Shown here: piece by piece, positions 16,703-26,373 of the stretch
How the letters are laid out: each line of letters begins with the position of its first letter
Numbering within the stretch: the stretch's first letter is position 1
Made by a program: the position numbers and the translations under genes
The notes under the pieces: generated by a model
Told to the model about the DNA's origin: nothing
What the model saw: the letters and a program-made list of their open reading frames with translations, nothing else
Databases searched by the model: none
DNA from: Pelomonas caseinilytica
Lineage (GTDB): Bacteria > Pseudomonadota > Gammaproteobacteria > Burkholderiales > Burkholderiaceae_C
Direction: 5' to 3'
DNA: 64,000 bases
Assembly: GCF_021353235.1 (NCBI RefSeq)
Contig: NZ_JAJTWT010000004.1
Location: forward strand, 186,001 to 250,000

Positions 16703-17866
16703 ATGCAACGCCGCCACCTGCTCGGTGCGGGCGCCGCCGCGCTCGCCTCGTCGCCACCCCACGCCCACGCGCTGGACTTCGCGCCGCGCCCGGCGCCGGC
16801 CACCATCCGCGCCGATGTCGACCGCCTCGTCGACATCGCCGTCGGCATCCGGCCCTTCCGCGCGCGCGGCCCGCGCATCGAGGCCGAACGGCGCTTCGGC
16901 AAGACCCTCGTCCACCACTACGGCCATGGCGGCAGCGGCTGGTCGCTGTCCTGGGGCTCGGCCCAGCGGGCCCTGGCGCTGATCCAAGGCGCCGGGGTGA
17001 AGCCGGGCGAGCGCATCGCCGTCATCGGCTGCGGCGCCATCGGCCTGACGACGGCCCGCACGGCCCAGCAGGCCGGCTTCAAGGTGAGGCTGTACAGCCG
17101 CGACCGGCCGCCGCGGGTGCACTCCTCGGCCGCTACCGGGCTGTGGACGCCGGACTCGCGCATCGTCACGGCCGAACACGCCAGCGACGACTGGATCGGC
17201 GGCTGGGAAGCCATGGCCCGCGCCTCGTTCAAGGTGCACCAGAGCTACCTCGGCCTGCCCTCGGGCCCCGTCGAATGGCATGACGGCTACCTGCTCGCCG
17301 ACGACGGCTTCGACACGCCGCTGCCCGGGCACGTGGGCGAACCCGACTACCCCGACCTGGCCCAACGCATCGCCGACCTGCGCCCCCACGGCAAGGCCCT
17401 GGCGGCCGGCGAGCATCCCTTCCGCTCGCCCCATGCACGCCGCTTCACGCAGCTGGTCTTCAACATCCCGGCCTACCAGCGCCTGCTGCTGGACGACTTC
17501 GCCCGCGACGGCGGCGAGCTGGTGCAGCGCGACCTGCGCGAGCCGCGCGACTTCGCCCGGCTGCCCGAGCGCCTCGCCGTCAACTGCACCGGCGACGGCG
17601 CCCGCAAGCTGCTGGGCGACGCCAGCCTCACGCCCGTGCGCGGCCAGACGGCCCGCCTCATCCCGCAGCCCGAGGTGGACTACGCCCTCATCTACCGCGG
17701 CCACAACCTCGTGGTGGTGCCGCGCCGCGACGGCCTGCTCGTGGCCGCCATGGGCGAGGACGATTTCGGCAATGACGACCTGCGGCCCGACCGCGCCCAG
17801 TCGGAGGACGCCGTCCGCCGCCTGGCCGCGTTGTTCCAGCCTGGCGCCGCGCAGGCTGCTGGTTAG
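16703..17866 (+). CDS. FAD-dependent D-amino-acid-oxidase-like protein, circularly permuted, exported
   Basis: This 387-residue protein starts with a twin-arginine-like signal (MQRRHLLGAGAAALA, cleaved near AHA). It then shows the motif block that closes ordinary D-amino-acid oxidases: GIRPFRARGPRIE, the HHYGHGG loop at 71-77 and a SLSWGSA segment. Only after this comes the FAD-binding Rossmann motif VIGCGAIG (109-114), which is normally at the extreme N-terminus, followed by the VHSSAATGLWTP segment. The order of the two halves is thus swapped relative to typical DAO proteins. An oxidase or dehydrogenase for D-amino acids in the periplasm is plausible, but the substrate is not shown. It follows the M56-PBP gene by 16 bp and may be cotranscribed. 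Confidence 0.8.
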   Translation: MQRRHLLGAGAAALASSPPHAHALDFAPRPAPATIRADVDRLVDIAVGIRPFRARGPRIEAERRFGKTLVHHYGHGGSGWSLSWGSAQRALALIQGAGVKPGERIAVIGCGAIGLTTARTAQQAGFKVRLYSRDRPPRVHSSAATGLWTPDSRIVTAEHASDDWIGGWEAMARASFKVHQSYLGLPSGPVEWHDGYLLADDGFDTPLPGHVGEPDYPDLAQRIADLRPHGKALAAGEHPFRSPHARRFTQLVFNIPAYQRLLLDDFARDGGELVQRDLREPRDFARLPERLAVNCTGDGARKLLGDASLTPVRGQTARLIPQPEVDYALIYRGHNLVVVPRRDGLLVAAMGEDDFGNDDLRPDRAQSEDAVRRLAALFQPGAAQAAG

Positions 17867-19716
17867 AAGGTCTCCCAGTCGCCGTCGTCGCCGCTCGACG
17901 CCGCCGGCGAGGCGGCTCTGGACGGCGCCACGGGCGCCGGCACCGGAGCGACGGGGGCGGGCGAGGCCGGCTTGCCCGGCGCCGCTGCGGCCATCGGCCA
18001 AGGGGCGGCCTGGGCGGACGCCGGCTTTGGCGACGGCCTGGACGACGGCTTTAGCGCCGGCTTCGGCGCCGGCCTGGACGGCGATCGGGGTGCCGACCCG
18101 GGTGACGGCTTCGGCGCCAGCCCAGGGCCCGCCGCGGGCGAGCCGCCCGCCCCCGCCGCGACGCGGAACACCGCCACGGCCTCGGCCAGCTTGGCCGTCT
18201 GCATGCGCATGCTCTCGGCCGCCGCGGCCGTCTGCTCCACGAGGGCGGCGTTCTGCTGGGTGGCCTGGTCGAGCTGACTGACGGCGGCGTTGATCTGGCC
18301 GACGCCTTCGCTCTGCTCGCGGCTGGAGGCCGTGATCTCGGCCACGAGGTCGGTGACCTTGCGGACCTCGCTGACCATCTGGCCGATGGTCTCGCGCGCC
18401 GCCAGCACCTGGCCGCTGCCGCTCTCGACCTTGCCGACGCTGTCGCCGATCAGGCTCTTGATTTCCTTGGCCGCCTCGGCCGAGCGCTGGGCGAGGGAGC
18501 GCACCTCGCCGGCCACCACCGCGAAGCCGCGGCCCTGTTCGCCGGCCCGCGCGGCCTCCACCGCCGCATTCAGCGCGAGGATGTTGGTCTGGAAGGCGAT
18601 GCCGTCGATGACGCCGATGATGTCGGAGATCTTGCGGCTGGATGTGGAGATGGCGTCCATGGTGGTGACCACCTCGGCCACCGCCGTGCCGCCCGCGCCA
18701 GCCACCTCCGAGGCATGGTTGGCGAGCTGGTCGGCCTGGCGCGCGTTGTCGGCGTTGGCCTTGATCTGCGCGGCCATTTCCTCCACCGACGCGGCCGTCT
18801 CCTCGAGGCTCGACGCCTGGCTCTCGGTGCGGGCCGACAGGTCGGCATTGCCCTGCGCGATCTCGGCCGCCGCCACGTTGAGCTGCTCGCAGCCCTGGCG
18901 CACGCCGGCCACCATGCGGGCGAGGTTCTGGGTCATTTCGTCCAGACTGCCCAGCAGCTGGCCGAGCTCGTCGCGCGAGCCGGCCTGCAGGCGTTGCGTC
19001 AGGTCGCCGGCAGCCACCGCCTTGACGGCCTCGGCCGCCTGCTGCACGGGCCGCGTGATGGAGCGCGTGATGGCCACGGCCGCCGCGGCGCCCACGGCCA
19101 GGGCCACCAGGCAGACGATGGCGAAGGTCCACTGCACGCGGCGGTAGGCCGAGTCGGCCGCCTCGGCCGTCTGGCCGGCCAGCTTCTCGTTGTAGTCCCA
19201 CCACTGGGCGATCGCTTCGCGGACAGCCACGAAGGTCGTGCTGGCCGCGCCGAAGGTCAGCTCCTTGGCGGCGGTGCCCTGGGTGGGGTCGGAGGCGCTG
19301 TCCTCCGAGGCCTTGAGCACCTTGTCCTGCACCGCCAGGTAGGCGGACAGGCCGTCGGCCGCCTTCTTCATCAGCGCCCGGTCCTGGTCGTCGGAGATGA
19401 GGAGCTCGTAGTCCTTGAACCGCTGCTGGAGGTCGGCCCGGGCCTTGGCGATGCGGGCCGACAGCGACTTCTTTTCCTTGTCGTCTTCGCTGAGGATGTG
19501 GTGCTGCTCCAGCCGGCGGGCATCGGAGATGGCCGCGTCGATCTGGTGGATGGTGCGCAGCGAGGGCAGGATGTCCTCGGGGTAGTACTCGGCGTAGTAG
19601 TTGATGGACTTGGCGAGCATCGAGCCCACGCCGGCCATCACCAGGAGCAAGGCCAGCACCACGGCGAAAGCCAGGCCCAGCCGCATGCCGACACGCAGGT
19701 TCTTCAAAGCGTCCAA
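17863..19716 (-). CDS. Methyl-accepting chemotaxis protein with CheR-tethering C-terminus
   Basis: This 617-residue chemoreceptor has a first membrane helix at about 13-33, a four-helix-bundle-type periplasmic sensor (about 34-190), a second helix at about 195-215, a HAMP region, and a signalling domain whose hairpin tip contains IDGIAFQTNILALNAAVEAA. A Pro/Ala/Lys-rich linker of about 90 residues ends in DWETF, like the NWETF pentapeptide that tethers CheR and CheB in E. coli receptors. The start is TTG at 19716 with a GAGGGGA ribosome-binding site. The ligand is unknown; no other chemotaxis genes are nearby. It overlaps the convergent oxidase gene by 4 bp. Confidence 0.93.
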   Translation of the reverse strand: MDALKNLRVGMRLGLAFAVVLALLLVMAGVGSMLAKSINYYAEYYPEDILPSLRTIHQIDAAISDARRLEQHHILSEDDKEKKSLSARIAKARADLQQRFKDYELLISDDQDRALMKKAADGLSAYLAVQDKVLKASEDSASDPTQGTAAKELTFGAASTTFVAVREAIAQWWDYNEKLAGQTAEAADSAYRRVQWTFAIVCLVALAVGAAAAVAITRSITRPVQQAAEAVKAVAAGDLTQRLQAGSRDELGQLLGSLDEMTQNLARMVAGVRQGCEQLNVAAAEIAQGNADLSARTESQASSLEETAASVEEMAAQIKANADNARQADQLANHASEVAGAGGTAVAEVVTTMDAISTSSRKISDIIGVIDGIAFQTNILALNAAVEAARAGEQGRGFAVVAGEVRSLAQRSAEAAKEIKSLIGDSVGKVESGSGQVLAARETIGQMVSEVRKVTDLVAEITASSREQSEGVGQINAAVSQLDQATQQNAALVEQTAAAAESMRMQTAKLAEAVAVFRVAAGAGGSPAAGPGLAPKPSPGSAPRSPSRPAPKPALKPSSRPSPKPASAQAAPWPMAAAAPGKPASPAPVAPVPAPVAPSRAASPAASSGDDGDWETF

Positions 19717-19806
19717 CGCTGTCCCCTCGAAACGATGTTATCGATGGGACTGTGCCCGGTTCACGCCGGGCCGGCAACGCAGAGCGGGCGCGGGATCAGG
19801 CGAAAG

Positions 19807-20109
19807 TCACGTTTCCGCCGCGTCCGCCTCGCCCAGGAGCATCGCGAGCAACACCGCGGTGCCCACCGGCATGAAGACGACGATGGCCACGAACCACGGC
19901 AGGAAAGGCCGCCCCGTGCGGCGCACGAGCTGCATCATGAAGACGCAATGCATGGCGCCGGCGACGATCAGCGCCAGGCCGAGGACGACGAGCCTCGCCA
20001 CCGGCGCCTCGTCTTCCTGCGCCCCGGCGATGAGCTGCCACAGACACAGGCCGGCCACCAGCAGGGTGATCAGCGCGTACTCGACGCCACTCTTGATGTG
20101 CGCTTTCAT
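19807..20109 (-). CDS. Small membrane protein, unknown function
   Basis: This 100-residue protein has three hydrophobic segments (about residues 11-29, 40-60 and 70-92), so it is probably an inner-membrane protein. No motif of known function is visible. Its start lies 3 bp downstream of the mutY stop in the same direction, so it is likely cotranscribed with mutM-mutY, although I see no functional link. A role beyond membrane localisation cannot be given. Confidence 0.65.
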   Translation of the reverse strand: MKAHIKSGVEYALITLLVAGLCLWQLIAGAQEDEAPVARLVVLGLALIVAGAMHCVFMMQLVRRTGRPFLPWFVAIVVFMPVGTAVLLAMLLGEADAAET

Positions 20110-20112
20110 GGC

Positions 20113-21132
20113 TCAGCTCTCCTCGAACAGTTTCTTCAGCGGCGCGGGCAGCGCGTAGTCGGCGAGATTCTCCCGCGCGACCCAGGTGCCGCCAGGGGTC
20201 ATGCCCGCGCCGGCCACGTCCGCGCGGACGGTGTGGAGCACCCAGTCGAAATGGGTCAGGGCATGCTCGATACGCGGCAGTGTCTCCAAGGCGACGCCGG
20301 GCAGGGCCTGGCGGGCGCCGGCCTCGTCGTCGAACATCGGCAGCGTCCACAGCCCGGCCCAGACGCCGGTGGCCGGGCGCTGCTGCAGCAAGACCTGGCC
20401 CTGCTTCTCGATCCACAGCCACCAGTTCTCGCGTCGGCCGCGCTTGAGCTTGCGCGTCTTGACCGGCCAGCGGGTCGGGTCGCCTTCGCGCTGGCCGCGG
20501 CACATCGACTGCACCGGGCAGAGCAGGCAGTCGGGCGACCTCGCCGTGCAGACGGTAGCGCCGAGGTCCATCAGGCCCTGGGTGTAGGTGTCGACGTGCT
20601 GCGCGGGCAGCAGCTCGGTGGCGCGGTCCCACAGGCGCTTCTCGGCCGCGCTGCTGGCCAGGTCGCCGTCGAAAGCCAGCACCCGCGCGAGCACTCGCTT
20701 GACGTTGCCGTCGAGGATGGCCACGCGCTCGCCGAAGCAGAAGGCGGCGATGGCCGCAGCCGTCGAGCGGCCGATGCCGGGCAGGGCCTGCAGCGCGGCG
20801 GCCGTGCCGGGGAACTCGCCGCCATGCTGCTCGGCCACGGCACGGGCGCAGGCATGCAGGTTGCGCGCGCGGCTGTAGTAGCCCAGCCCCGCCCACATGG
20901 CCAGCACCTCGTCCAGCGTGGCGGCGGCGAGGTCGGTCACCCGCGGCCAGCGCGCGAGAAAGCGCTCGTAGTAGCCGAGGACGGTGGAGACCTGCGTCTG
21001 CTGCAGCATGATCTCCGACAGCCAGACGCGGTAGGGGTCGCGCGTGGCCTGCCAGGGCAGGCCGTGGCGGCCGTGGCGGCGCTGCCAGGCCACGACCGTC
21101 GGGCCGAAATCGTCGATCAGCGCTTCTGGCAT
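20113..21132 (-). CDS. mutY: A/G-specific adenine glycosylase MutY
   Basis: This 339-residue base-excision repair enzyme removes adenine opposite 8-oxoguanine. The HhH-GPD domain has [13 protein letters not shown], the [12 protein letters not shown] hairpin and the catalytic Asp in [12 protein letters not shown] [4Fe-4S] cluster follows with [17 protein letters not shown]. The C-terminal NUDIX-like domain (from about residue 215) reads 8-oxoG in the template strand. The ATG at 21132 overlaps the end of mutM by 16 bp. The two GO-repair genes being coupled is functionally meaningful, since both act on oxidised guanine. Confidence 0.95.
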   Translation of the reverse strand: MPEALIDDFGPTVVAWQRRHGRHGLPWQATRDPYRVWLSEIMLQQTQVSTVLGYYERFLARWPRVTDLAAATLDEVLAMWAGLGYYSRARNLHACARAVAEQHGGEFPGTAAALQALPGIGRSTAAAIAAFCFGERVAILDGNVKRVLARVLAFDGDLASSAAEKRLWDRATELLPAQHVDTYTQGLMDLGATVCTARSPDCLLCPVQSMCRGQREGDPTRWPVKTRKLKRGRRENWWLWIEKQGQVLLQQRPATGVWAGLWTLPMFDDEAGARQALPGVALETLPRIEHALTHFDWVLHTVRADVAGAGMTPGGTWVARENLADYALPAPLKKLFEES

Positions 21133-21935
21133 GAGGGGCAGTAGAAGGTGGAGCGCTGGCCCTGCACGATGCGCCTGATGGCCGCCCCGCAGCGCCGGCA
21201 GGCTTCGCCCTCGCGGCCATAGACCTGGGCCTGCATCTGGAAGCTGCCGGCCACGCCGTGGGCGTCGCGGAAGTCGCGCAGCGTCGTGCCGCCGGCCTCC
21301 AGCGCCTGCGCCAGCACGGTGCGCACCGCCTCGGCGAGCCGGCTCGCACGCGGACGGCTGAGCTTGCCCGCGGGCAGGCGCGGGTCGATGCCGGCGAGGA
21401 AGAGGGCCTCGCAGGCGTAGATGTTGCCGGCGCCCACGACGATGTCGCCGGCAAGCAGGGCCTGCTTGACCGGCACGCGCCTGCCGCTCAGTCCGGCGTG
21501 CAGGTGGGGGCCGTCGAAGCGCTCGTCGAAGGGCTCCAGGCCCAGGCCGCCGAGCAGGGTCGACACGGGCTCGGCATCCAAGGCCGGCGCCCACACCACG
21601 GCGCCGAAGCGGCGCGGGTCGGTCAGGCGCAGCAGGCCGCGGTCGGTATGCAGGTCGAAATGGTCGTGGGCGCCGGGCGCCGGCGTGCCGCCGAGGAAGG
21701 CCAGCGACCCCGACATGCCCAGGTGCATGAGCAGCCCGCCCGAGCCTTCGAGCGGCAGCCACAAATATTTACCCCTTCTTTGCACGGCGCCGACGCGGCT
21801 TCCGAGCAGGGTTTCGGGGTCTGCGCCGAGGGGCCAGCGCAGGGGTTTTCCCAGGCGCAGCCCCGTCACCCGGGCTCCCTGGATGGCGCCGGCGAAACTG
21901 CGGCGCGTGACTTCGACTTCGGGCAACTCGGGCAT
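21117..21935 (-). CDS. mutM: Formamidopyrimidine-DNA glycosylase MutM (Fpg)
   Basis: This 272-residue enzyme removes 8-oxoguanine and formamidopyrimidines from DNA. It starts [12 protein letters not shown]: after Met removal Pro2 is the catalytic nucleophile and Glu3 the catalytic acid. The H2TH region includes [11 protein letters not shown], and a C-terminal zinc finger has CRRCGAAI and FYCPSCQKR (four Cys). Length is normal. It is divergent from the TPR-lolB-ispE operon with a 41-bp gap, and overlaps mutY downstream. Confidence 0.96.
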   Translation of the reverse strand: MPELPEVEVTRRSFAGAIQGARVTGLRLGKPLRWPLGADPETLLGSRVGAVQRRGKYLWLPLEGSGGLLMHLGMSGSLAFLGGTPAPGAHDHFDLHTDRGLLRLTDPRRFGAVVWAPALDAEPVSTLLGGLGLEPFDERFDGPHLHAGLSGRRVPVKQALLAGDIVVGAGNIYACEALFLAGIDPRLPAGKLSRPRASRLAEAVRTVLAQALEAGGTTLRDFRDAHGVAGSFQMQAQVYGREGEACRRCGAAIRRIVQGQRSTFYCPSCQKR

Positions 21936-21976
21936 GGGGCGGAAATCATAATCAGGCCCTGTCCTGCGGAGTACGA

Positions 21977-23749
21977 ATGCCCCTGACCCATCGCCATGCC
22001 CACCGCCGCGCTCGTGCCGCCGGCCGCGTGATCGCCGCCGCCGCCCTGCTGGCCGCCCTGCAGGTGCGCGCCGACGAGGCCGCCCCCGCCGCGCCGCCGG
22101 CCGAGCCGCCCACGCACTCGGCGATGGATGCGCCGCTGTTCTATCAACTGCTGATCGGCGAGATCGAACTCGGCAACGGCCAGGCCGGCGTCGCCTTCCA
22201 GGTGCTGCTCGACGCCGCCCGGCGCACCAGCGACGAGGAGCTGTTCAAGCGCGTCGTCAACATCGCCCTGCAGGCGCGTGCCGGCGACCAGGCCCTGATG
22301 GCGGCCCGCGCCTGGGCCGAGACGCTGCCGAATTCAGTCGACGCCCACCAGAGCGTCGTACAGCTGCTGGCCTTGATGAACAAGCCGGCGGAAGTCCCGC
22401 AGCCGCTGACGGCCCTGCTGCGCATCGCCCCCGAGGTCCAGCGCCCCGGCCTCATCGCCGCCCTGCCCCGGCTCTTCCAGCGCTCGCCCGATCCCAAGTC
22501 GGTGCTGGCCGCCCTCGGGCCGGTGCTGCAGGCCCAGACCGGCGCCCTCAAGCCCGCCGCCCTCTATGCCGAAGCGCGGCTGTCCATCAATGCCGGCGAG
22601 AACGCCCGCGCGCTGGCGCTGACGCGCGAACTCGCCGCAGCCCTGCCCGACGGCGACGATGCCATGCAGCTGGCCGTCGACCTGCTGCCGGCCGAGCCCC
22701 AGGCGGAAGGCCTCATCACCGAGCGCCTCAAGTTCAGGCCCGACCAGCACGCCCTGCGCCAGGCCTATGCCCGCGCCCTGGTGCAGGCGCAGCGGCCGGT
22801 CGATGCCGCGCGCGAATTCCGCATCCTCACCACCGCCACGCCCGACAACCCCGCGCCTTGGCTGGCCCTGGGCGCACTCGAGCTCGACCTCAAGCACACC
22901 ACCGCCGCCGAGTCCGCCTTGCGCGAGAGTCTGAAGCGCTTCGACACGCCGGCCGCCGGCACCGAGACGGAGATCCGCGCCCGCGCGGACGGCCGGCAGC
23001 AGGCCTGGCTGATGCTGTCCCAGGCTGCCGAGCAGCGCGGCGACCTGAAGGCCGCGGAAGCCGCCCTCAAGAAGGTGGACGGCAACGGCCTGGACGTGCG
23101 CTACCGCCGTGCCAGCCTGATGGCCCGCCAGGGCAAGCTGGCCGACGCCCGCAAGCTGCTGCAACCCGCGGCCGACGCCAGCGACGCCGATGCCCGCACC
23201 GCCCTGCTGGCCGAAGCCCAACTGCTGCGCGAACAGCACGACTACGCGGCAGCCTTCGGCGTGCTGAAGACGGCCACGGAGCGCTTCTCCGGCGACACCG
23301 ACCTGATCTACGAGCAGGCCATGATGGCCGAGAAGCTCGGCCAGTACGACGACATGGAGGCGCTGCTGCGCAAGGTCATCGAGATCAAGCCCGACTACCA
23401 CCACGCCTACAACGCCCTGGGCTATTCCTTCGCCGATCGCAACGTGCGCCTGCCCGAGGCCAAGCAGTTGATCGAGCGCGCCCTGAAGCTGGCCCCCGGC
23501 GAACCCGTCATCGTCGACAGCCTCGGCTGGGTGGAGTTCCGGCTCGGCAACCTGCCCGAGGCGGCCAAGCTGCTGCGCCAGGCCCATGCCGGCCGCCCCG
23601 ACGCCGAGATCGCCGCCCACCTCGGCGAAGTGCTGTGGGCCAGCGGCCAGCAGGACGAGGCCCGGCGCGTGCTGGCCGAGGCCGCCCAGCGCGAACCGGA
23701 CAACGAGGCGCTGCGCGAGACGCTGGGCCGGCTGAAGGTCAAGCCTTGA
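21977..23749 (+). CDS. TPR-repeat exported protein upstream of lolB
   Basis: This 590-residue protein has an N-terminal signal-like segment ([19 protein letters not shown]) followed by an Ala/Leu-rich helical array across almost the whole length. Recognisable TPR units near residues 455-560 include [21 protein letters not shown] and [21 protein letters not shown]. Such proteins are found next to lolB in many beta- and gammaproteobacteria and probably act as a periplasmic or outer-membrane scaffold. Its stop overlaps the TTG start of lolB, so translation is coupled. No enzymatic motif is visible. Confidence 0.88.
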   Translation: MPLTHRHAHRRARAAGRVIAAAALLAALQVRADEAAPAAPPAEPPTHSAMDAPLFYQLLIGEIELGNGQAGVAFQVLLDAARRTSDEELFKRVVNIALQARAGDQALMAARAWAETLPNSVDAHQSVVQLLALMNKPAEVPQPLTALLRIAPEVQRPGLIAALPRLFQRSPDPKSVLAALGPVLQAQTGALKPAALYAEARLSINAGENARALALTRELAAALPDGDDAMQLAVDLLPAEPQAEGLITERLKFRPDQHALRQAYARALVQAQRPVDAAREFRILTTATPDNPAPWLALGALELDLKHTTAAESALRESLKRFDTPAAGTETEIRARADGRQQAWLMLSQAAEQRGDLKAAEAALKKVDGNGLDVRYRRASLMARQGKLADARKLLQPAADASDADARTALLAEAQLLREQHDYAAAFGVLKTATERFSGDTDLIYEQAMMAEKLGQYDDMEALLRKVIEIKPDYHHAYNALGYSFADRNVRLPEAKQLIERALKLAPGEPVIVDSLGWVEFRLGNLPEAAKLLRQAHAGRPDAEIAAHLGEVLWASGQQDEARRVLAEAAQREPDNEALRETLGRLKVKP

Positions 23750-24279
23750 GGATCGCCGCATCCGTGCTGGCACTGGCTGCGGCCCTGGCGGGCTGCGCCC
23801 AGTTGCCCAAGGCGCCACCCGCGGACGCCTCCGCCGGCCACCTGAGCGGACGCATCAGCGTGACGGTGGCGGGCGATGTCCACAACCGCGGCACCGGCGG
23901 TGCGGCCAGCTTCGAGCTGTTCGGCGGCCCCGAGGCCGGCCGGCTGGAGCTCACCTCGCCGCTGGGCGCCCTGGTGGCGCGCGCCGAATGGCGGCCGGGC
24001 GTGGCCTCGCTGCAGACGCCCGGCGACGAGCGCCGCTTCGACGACCTCGACGCGCTGACCCGCGAACTGCTCGGTGAGCCGGTGCCCGTCGCCGCCCTGT
24101 TCGACTGGCTCCGGGCCCGCCCCTGGGGCGCCGCGCCGCACCGGGCCACGGCGGGCGGCTTCGAGCAGCTCGGCTGGCGCATCGAGCCCCGGCTGCCCAG
24201 CCTCGTGGCCACGCGCCTGGCCGAACCCACCGTGACCCTGCGCGCCAGGCTGGATGGAGGCGATGAAGGCACTCCATGA
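23746..24279 (+). CDS. lolB: Outer-membrane lipoprotein LolB
   Basis: This 177-residue lipoprotein accepts lipoproteins from LolA and inserts them in the outer membrane. A TTG start at 23746 overlaps the preceding stop (TTGA) and gives a short signal with the lipobox LAGC at residues 14-17. The following sequence (GHLSGRISVTVAGD, FELFGGPEAGRLELTSPLG, a central ALTRELLGEPVPVAALFDWLRARPWG segment) is LolB-like. The sequence is divergent, so the name rests partly on the conserved neighbourhood lolB-ispE-tRNA-prs. The end overlaps the ispE start. Confidence 0.85.
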   Translation: MRIAASVLALAAALAGCAQLPKAPPADASAGHLSGRISVTVAGDVHNRGTGGAASFELFGGPEAGRLELTSPLGALVARAEWRPGVASLQTPGDERRFDDLDALTRELLGEPVPVAALFDWLRARPWGAAPHRATAGGFEQLGWRIEPRLPSLVATRLAEPTVTLRARLDGGDEGTP

Positions 24280-25156
24280 CCTGGCCGCGCCGGCCAAGCT
24301 CAACCTCTTCCTGCACGTCGTCGGCAAGCGCCCCGACGGCTACCACCTGCTGGAGTCGGTCTTCGTGCTCATCGACTGGGCCGACACCCTGCACGTCGAG
24401 CGGCGCGGCGACGGTCGACTGCAGCGCCACGACGTGCTCGGCGGCGACCTGCCGGCCGACGACCTCTGCCTGCGCGCCGCACGACTGCTGCAGGCCGAGA
24501 CCGGCTGCACCCTGGGTGCCGACATCCACCTCGAGAAGCGCCTGCCCGCCGGTGCCGGCATGGGCGGCGGTTCGTCCGACGCGGCGACCACGCTGCTGGC
24601 GCTGAACCGCCTGTGGGACCTGCGCCTGCCGCTGGAGCGCCTGATGGCCCTCGGGCTCAAGCTGGGCGCCGACGTGCCCTTCTTCCTCGGCGGCGGGCCG
24701 GCCTTCGTCGAAGGCGTCGGTGAGATCCTGCATCCGCTGGCCCTGCCGCCGCAACGCTTCGCCGTGCTCAAGGGCCCGGCCGGGCTGGCCACCAAGGACA
24801 TCTTTTCGAGTCAACGGTTGGCAAGGTCGGAAAAGTTGGCTATAGTCGCGGGCTTTCCCGCCCTGGCAGGAACTGCAGAAATCCTCGCGAGGGGTTTTGG
24901 TCGCAACGACCTTCAACCCGCCGCCGAAGAAATCAGCAGTGAAGTGCGAGACGCGTTGGCCCTGTTGTCGAAGACATTCGGCAACGCCCGGATGACGGGC
25001 TCGGGTGCCGCCGTGTTCTCGATACTGGCCGAGGATGGAAAAGAAGGCGAGGACGACCAGTCCCTGGCGACATTGCTCCAGGCACAACCTGGAGGGTGGA
25101 CCGGTCGAATCTGCCGCAGTCTGGCCTCGCACCCGCTCGCGGGTTGGGCCGACTGA
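24254..25156 (+). CDS. ispE: 4-diphosphocytidyl-2-C-methyl-D-erythritol kinase
   Basis: This 300-residue GHMP kinase catalyses the ATP-dependent fourth step of the MEP isoprenoid pathway. Motifs are PAKLNLFLHVVGKRPDGYH at the N-terminus, the phosphate-binding PAGAGMGGGSSDAA loop (about residues 97-109) and GADVPFFLGG in the middle. Either ATG at 24254 or ATG at 24263 could be the start; the second is closer to the GGAGG box but at a short distance. The 3' third of the gene is distinctly less GC-rich than its neighbours. It is followed after 38 bp by tRNA-Gln. Confidence 0.94.
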   Translation: MEAMKALHDLAAPAKLNLFLHVVGKRPDGYHLLESVFVLIDWADTLHVERRGDGRLQRHDVLGGDLPADDLCLRAARLLQAETGCTLGADIHLEKRLPAGAGMGGGSSDAATTLLALNRLWDLRLPLERLMALGLKLGADVPFFLGGGPAFVEGVGEILHPLALPPQRFAVLKGPAGLATKDIFSSQRLARSEKLAIVAGFPALAGTAEILARGFGRNDLQPAAEEISSEVRDALALLSKTFGNARMTGSGAAVFSILAEDGKEGEDDQSLATLLQAQPGGWTGRICRSLASHPLAGWAD

Positions 25157-25194
25157 AAGGTTTTGGGGTGCAGCAGCTCTGCTGTGTCCTGTGT

Positions 25195-25271
25195 AGGGGA
25201 GTCGCCAAGTTGGTCAAGGCATCGGATTTTGATTCCGACATGCGAGGGTTCGAGTCCTTCCTCCCCTGCCA
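25195..25271 (+). tRNA. tRNA-Gln (TTG)
   Basis: This 77-nt gene folds as a normal tRNA: acceptor stem AGGGGAG with CTCCCCT, discriminator G, CCA encoded, D-arm GCCAAGTTGGTCAAGGC, anticodon stem-loop CGGATTTTGATTCCG with anticodon TTG, and T-arm GAGGGTTCGAGTCCTTC. It reads CAA/CAG codons. The position between ispE and prs is the standard one in betaproteobacteria and supports the local synteny. Confidence 0.97.
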
Positions 25272-25331
25272 AATTTTTTCGTTTCGCTGAACCGGCTTGC
25301 TTCAGCGAGCCACTGACACCAGAGGCTCCCA

Positions 25332-26294
25332 GTGCTGCTCAACACGGTTCTCTTCACCGGCAACGCGAATCCGGTCCTCTCCCAGGAAATCGCCACCCAT
25401 CTCGGCCTCGAGCTGGGCAAGGCCGTCGTCGGCCGCTTTTCCGACGGCGAGGTGACCGTCGAGATCCAGCAGAACGTCCGCGCCCGTGACGTCTTCGTCG
25501 TGCAGCCCACCTGCGCGCCGACGAACGAGAACGTGATGGAGCTGCTGATCATGGTGGACGCGCTCAAGCGCGCCAGCGCCCGCCGCATCACGGCCGTGAT
25601 CCCCTACTTCGGCTACGCCCGCCAGGACCGCCGCCCCCGCTCGACCCGCGTGCCGATCTCGGCCAAGGTCGTGGCCAACCTGCTGGAGACCGTCGGCGTC
25701 GAGCGCGTCCTGACCATGGACCTGCACGCCGACCAGATCCAGGGCTTCTTCGACATCCCGGTCGACAACATCTACGCCTCGCCGGTGCTGCTGTCCGACC
25801 TGAAGAGCCGCAACTACAGCGACCTGGTGGTCGTTTCACCCGACGTCGGCGGCGTGGTGCGCGCCCGTGCCCTGGCCAAGCAGCTCGGCTGCGACCTGGC
25901 CATCATCGACAAGCGCCGTCCGGCGGCCAACGTCTCCGAGGTCATGCACGTCATCGGCGACATCGACGGCCGCAACTGCGTGATCATGGACGACATGATC
26001 GACACCGCCGGCACCCTCGTGAAGGCGGCCGAGGTGCTGAAGGCCCGCGGCGCCAAGAGCGTGTTCGCCTACTGCACCCACCCCATCCTGTCGGGCCCGG
26101 CCATCGAGCGCATTTCCAGCTCGCAGCTCGACGAAGTCGTCATCACCAACACCATCCCGCTGACCGACGCCGCCAAGGCCTGCAAGAAGATCCGCCAGCT
26201 GTCGGTGGCCTTCCTGTTCGCCGAAACCATCCGCCGCATCTCGGATGGCGAGTCGGTCACCAGCCTTTTCTCCGAGCAGAACAACAACTTCTGA
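25332..26294 (+). CDS. prs: Ribose-phosphate pyrophosphokinase
   Basis: This 320-residue enzyme makes PRPP from ribose-5-phosphate and ATP for nucleotide, His and Trp synthesis. Visible motifs are [23 protein letters not shown], the [14 protein letters not shown]-binding flag, [12 protein letters not shown] and the PRPP-binding loop [13 protein letters not shown]. The start is GTG at 25332, which aligns with family N-termini. The length is normal. It is followed by a short terminator-like hairpin before rplY. Confidence 0.97.
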   Translation: MLLNTVLFTGNANPVLSQEIATHLGLELGKAVVGRFSDGEVTVEIQQNVRARDVFVVQPTCAPTNENVMELLIMVDALKRASARRITAVIPYFGYARQDRRPRSTRVPISAKVVANLLETVGVERVLTMDLHADQIQGFFDIPVDNIYASPVLLSDLKSRNYSDLVVVSPDVGGVVRARALAKQLGCDLAIIDKRRPAANVSEVMHVIGDIDGRNCVIMDDMIDTAGTLVKAAEVLKARGAKSVFAYCTHPILSGPAIERISSSQLDEVVITNTIPLTDAAKACKKIRQLSVAFLFAETIRRISDGESVTSLFSEQNNNF

Positions 26295-26306
26295 CCGGAA
26301 CATCCG

Positions 26307-26327
26307 GCCGTCGCAAGACGGCTTTTT
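26307..26327 (+). terminator. Hairpin with T-run after prs
   Basis: GCCGTC and GACGGC pair around a GCAA loop and are followed by five T residues, as in an intrinsic terminator. It lies 13 bp after the prs stop and 47 bp before rplY, so it may attenuate rather than fully end transcription into rplY. Confidence 0.7.
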
Positions 26328-26373
26328 CACACGGTGCCTGGTCGCGGGCGCCGTTCTCTTTTTGGAGAAAACC

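Noticed and set aside
16652..19777. Long minus-strand frame spanning the oxidase and chemoreceptor genes
   Set aside because: It crosses two real genes on different strands and has shadow-type composition.
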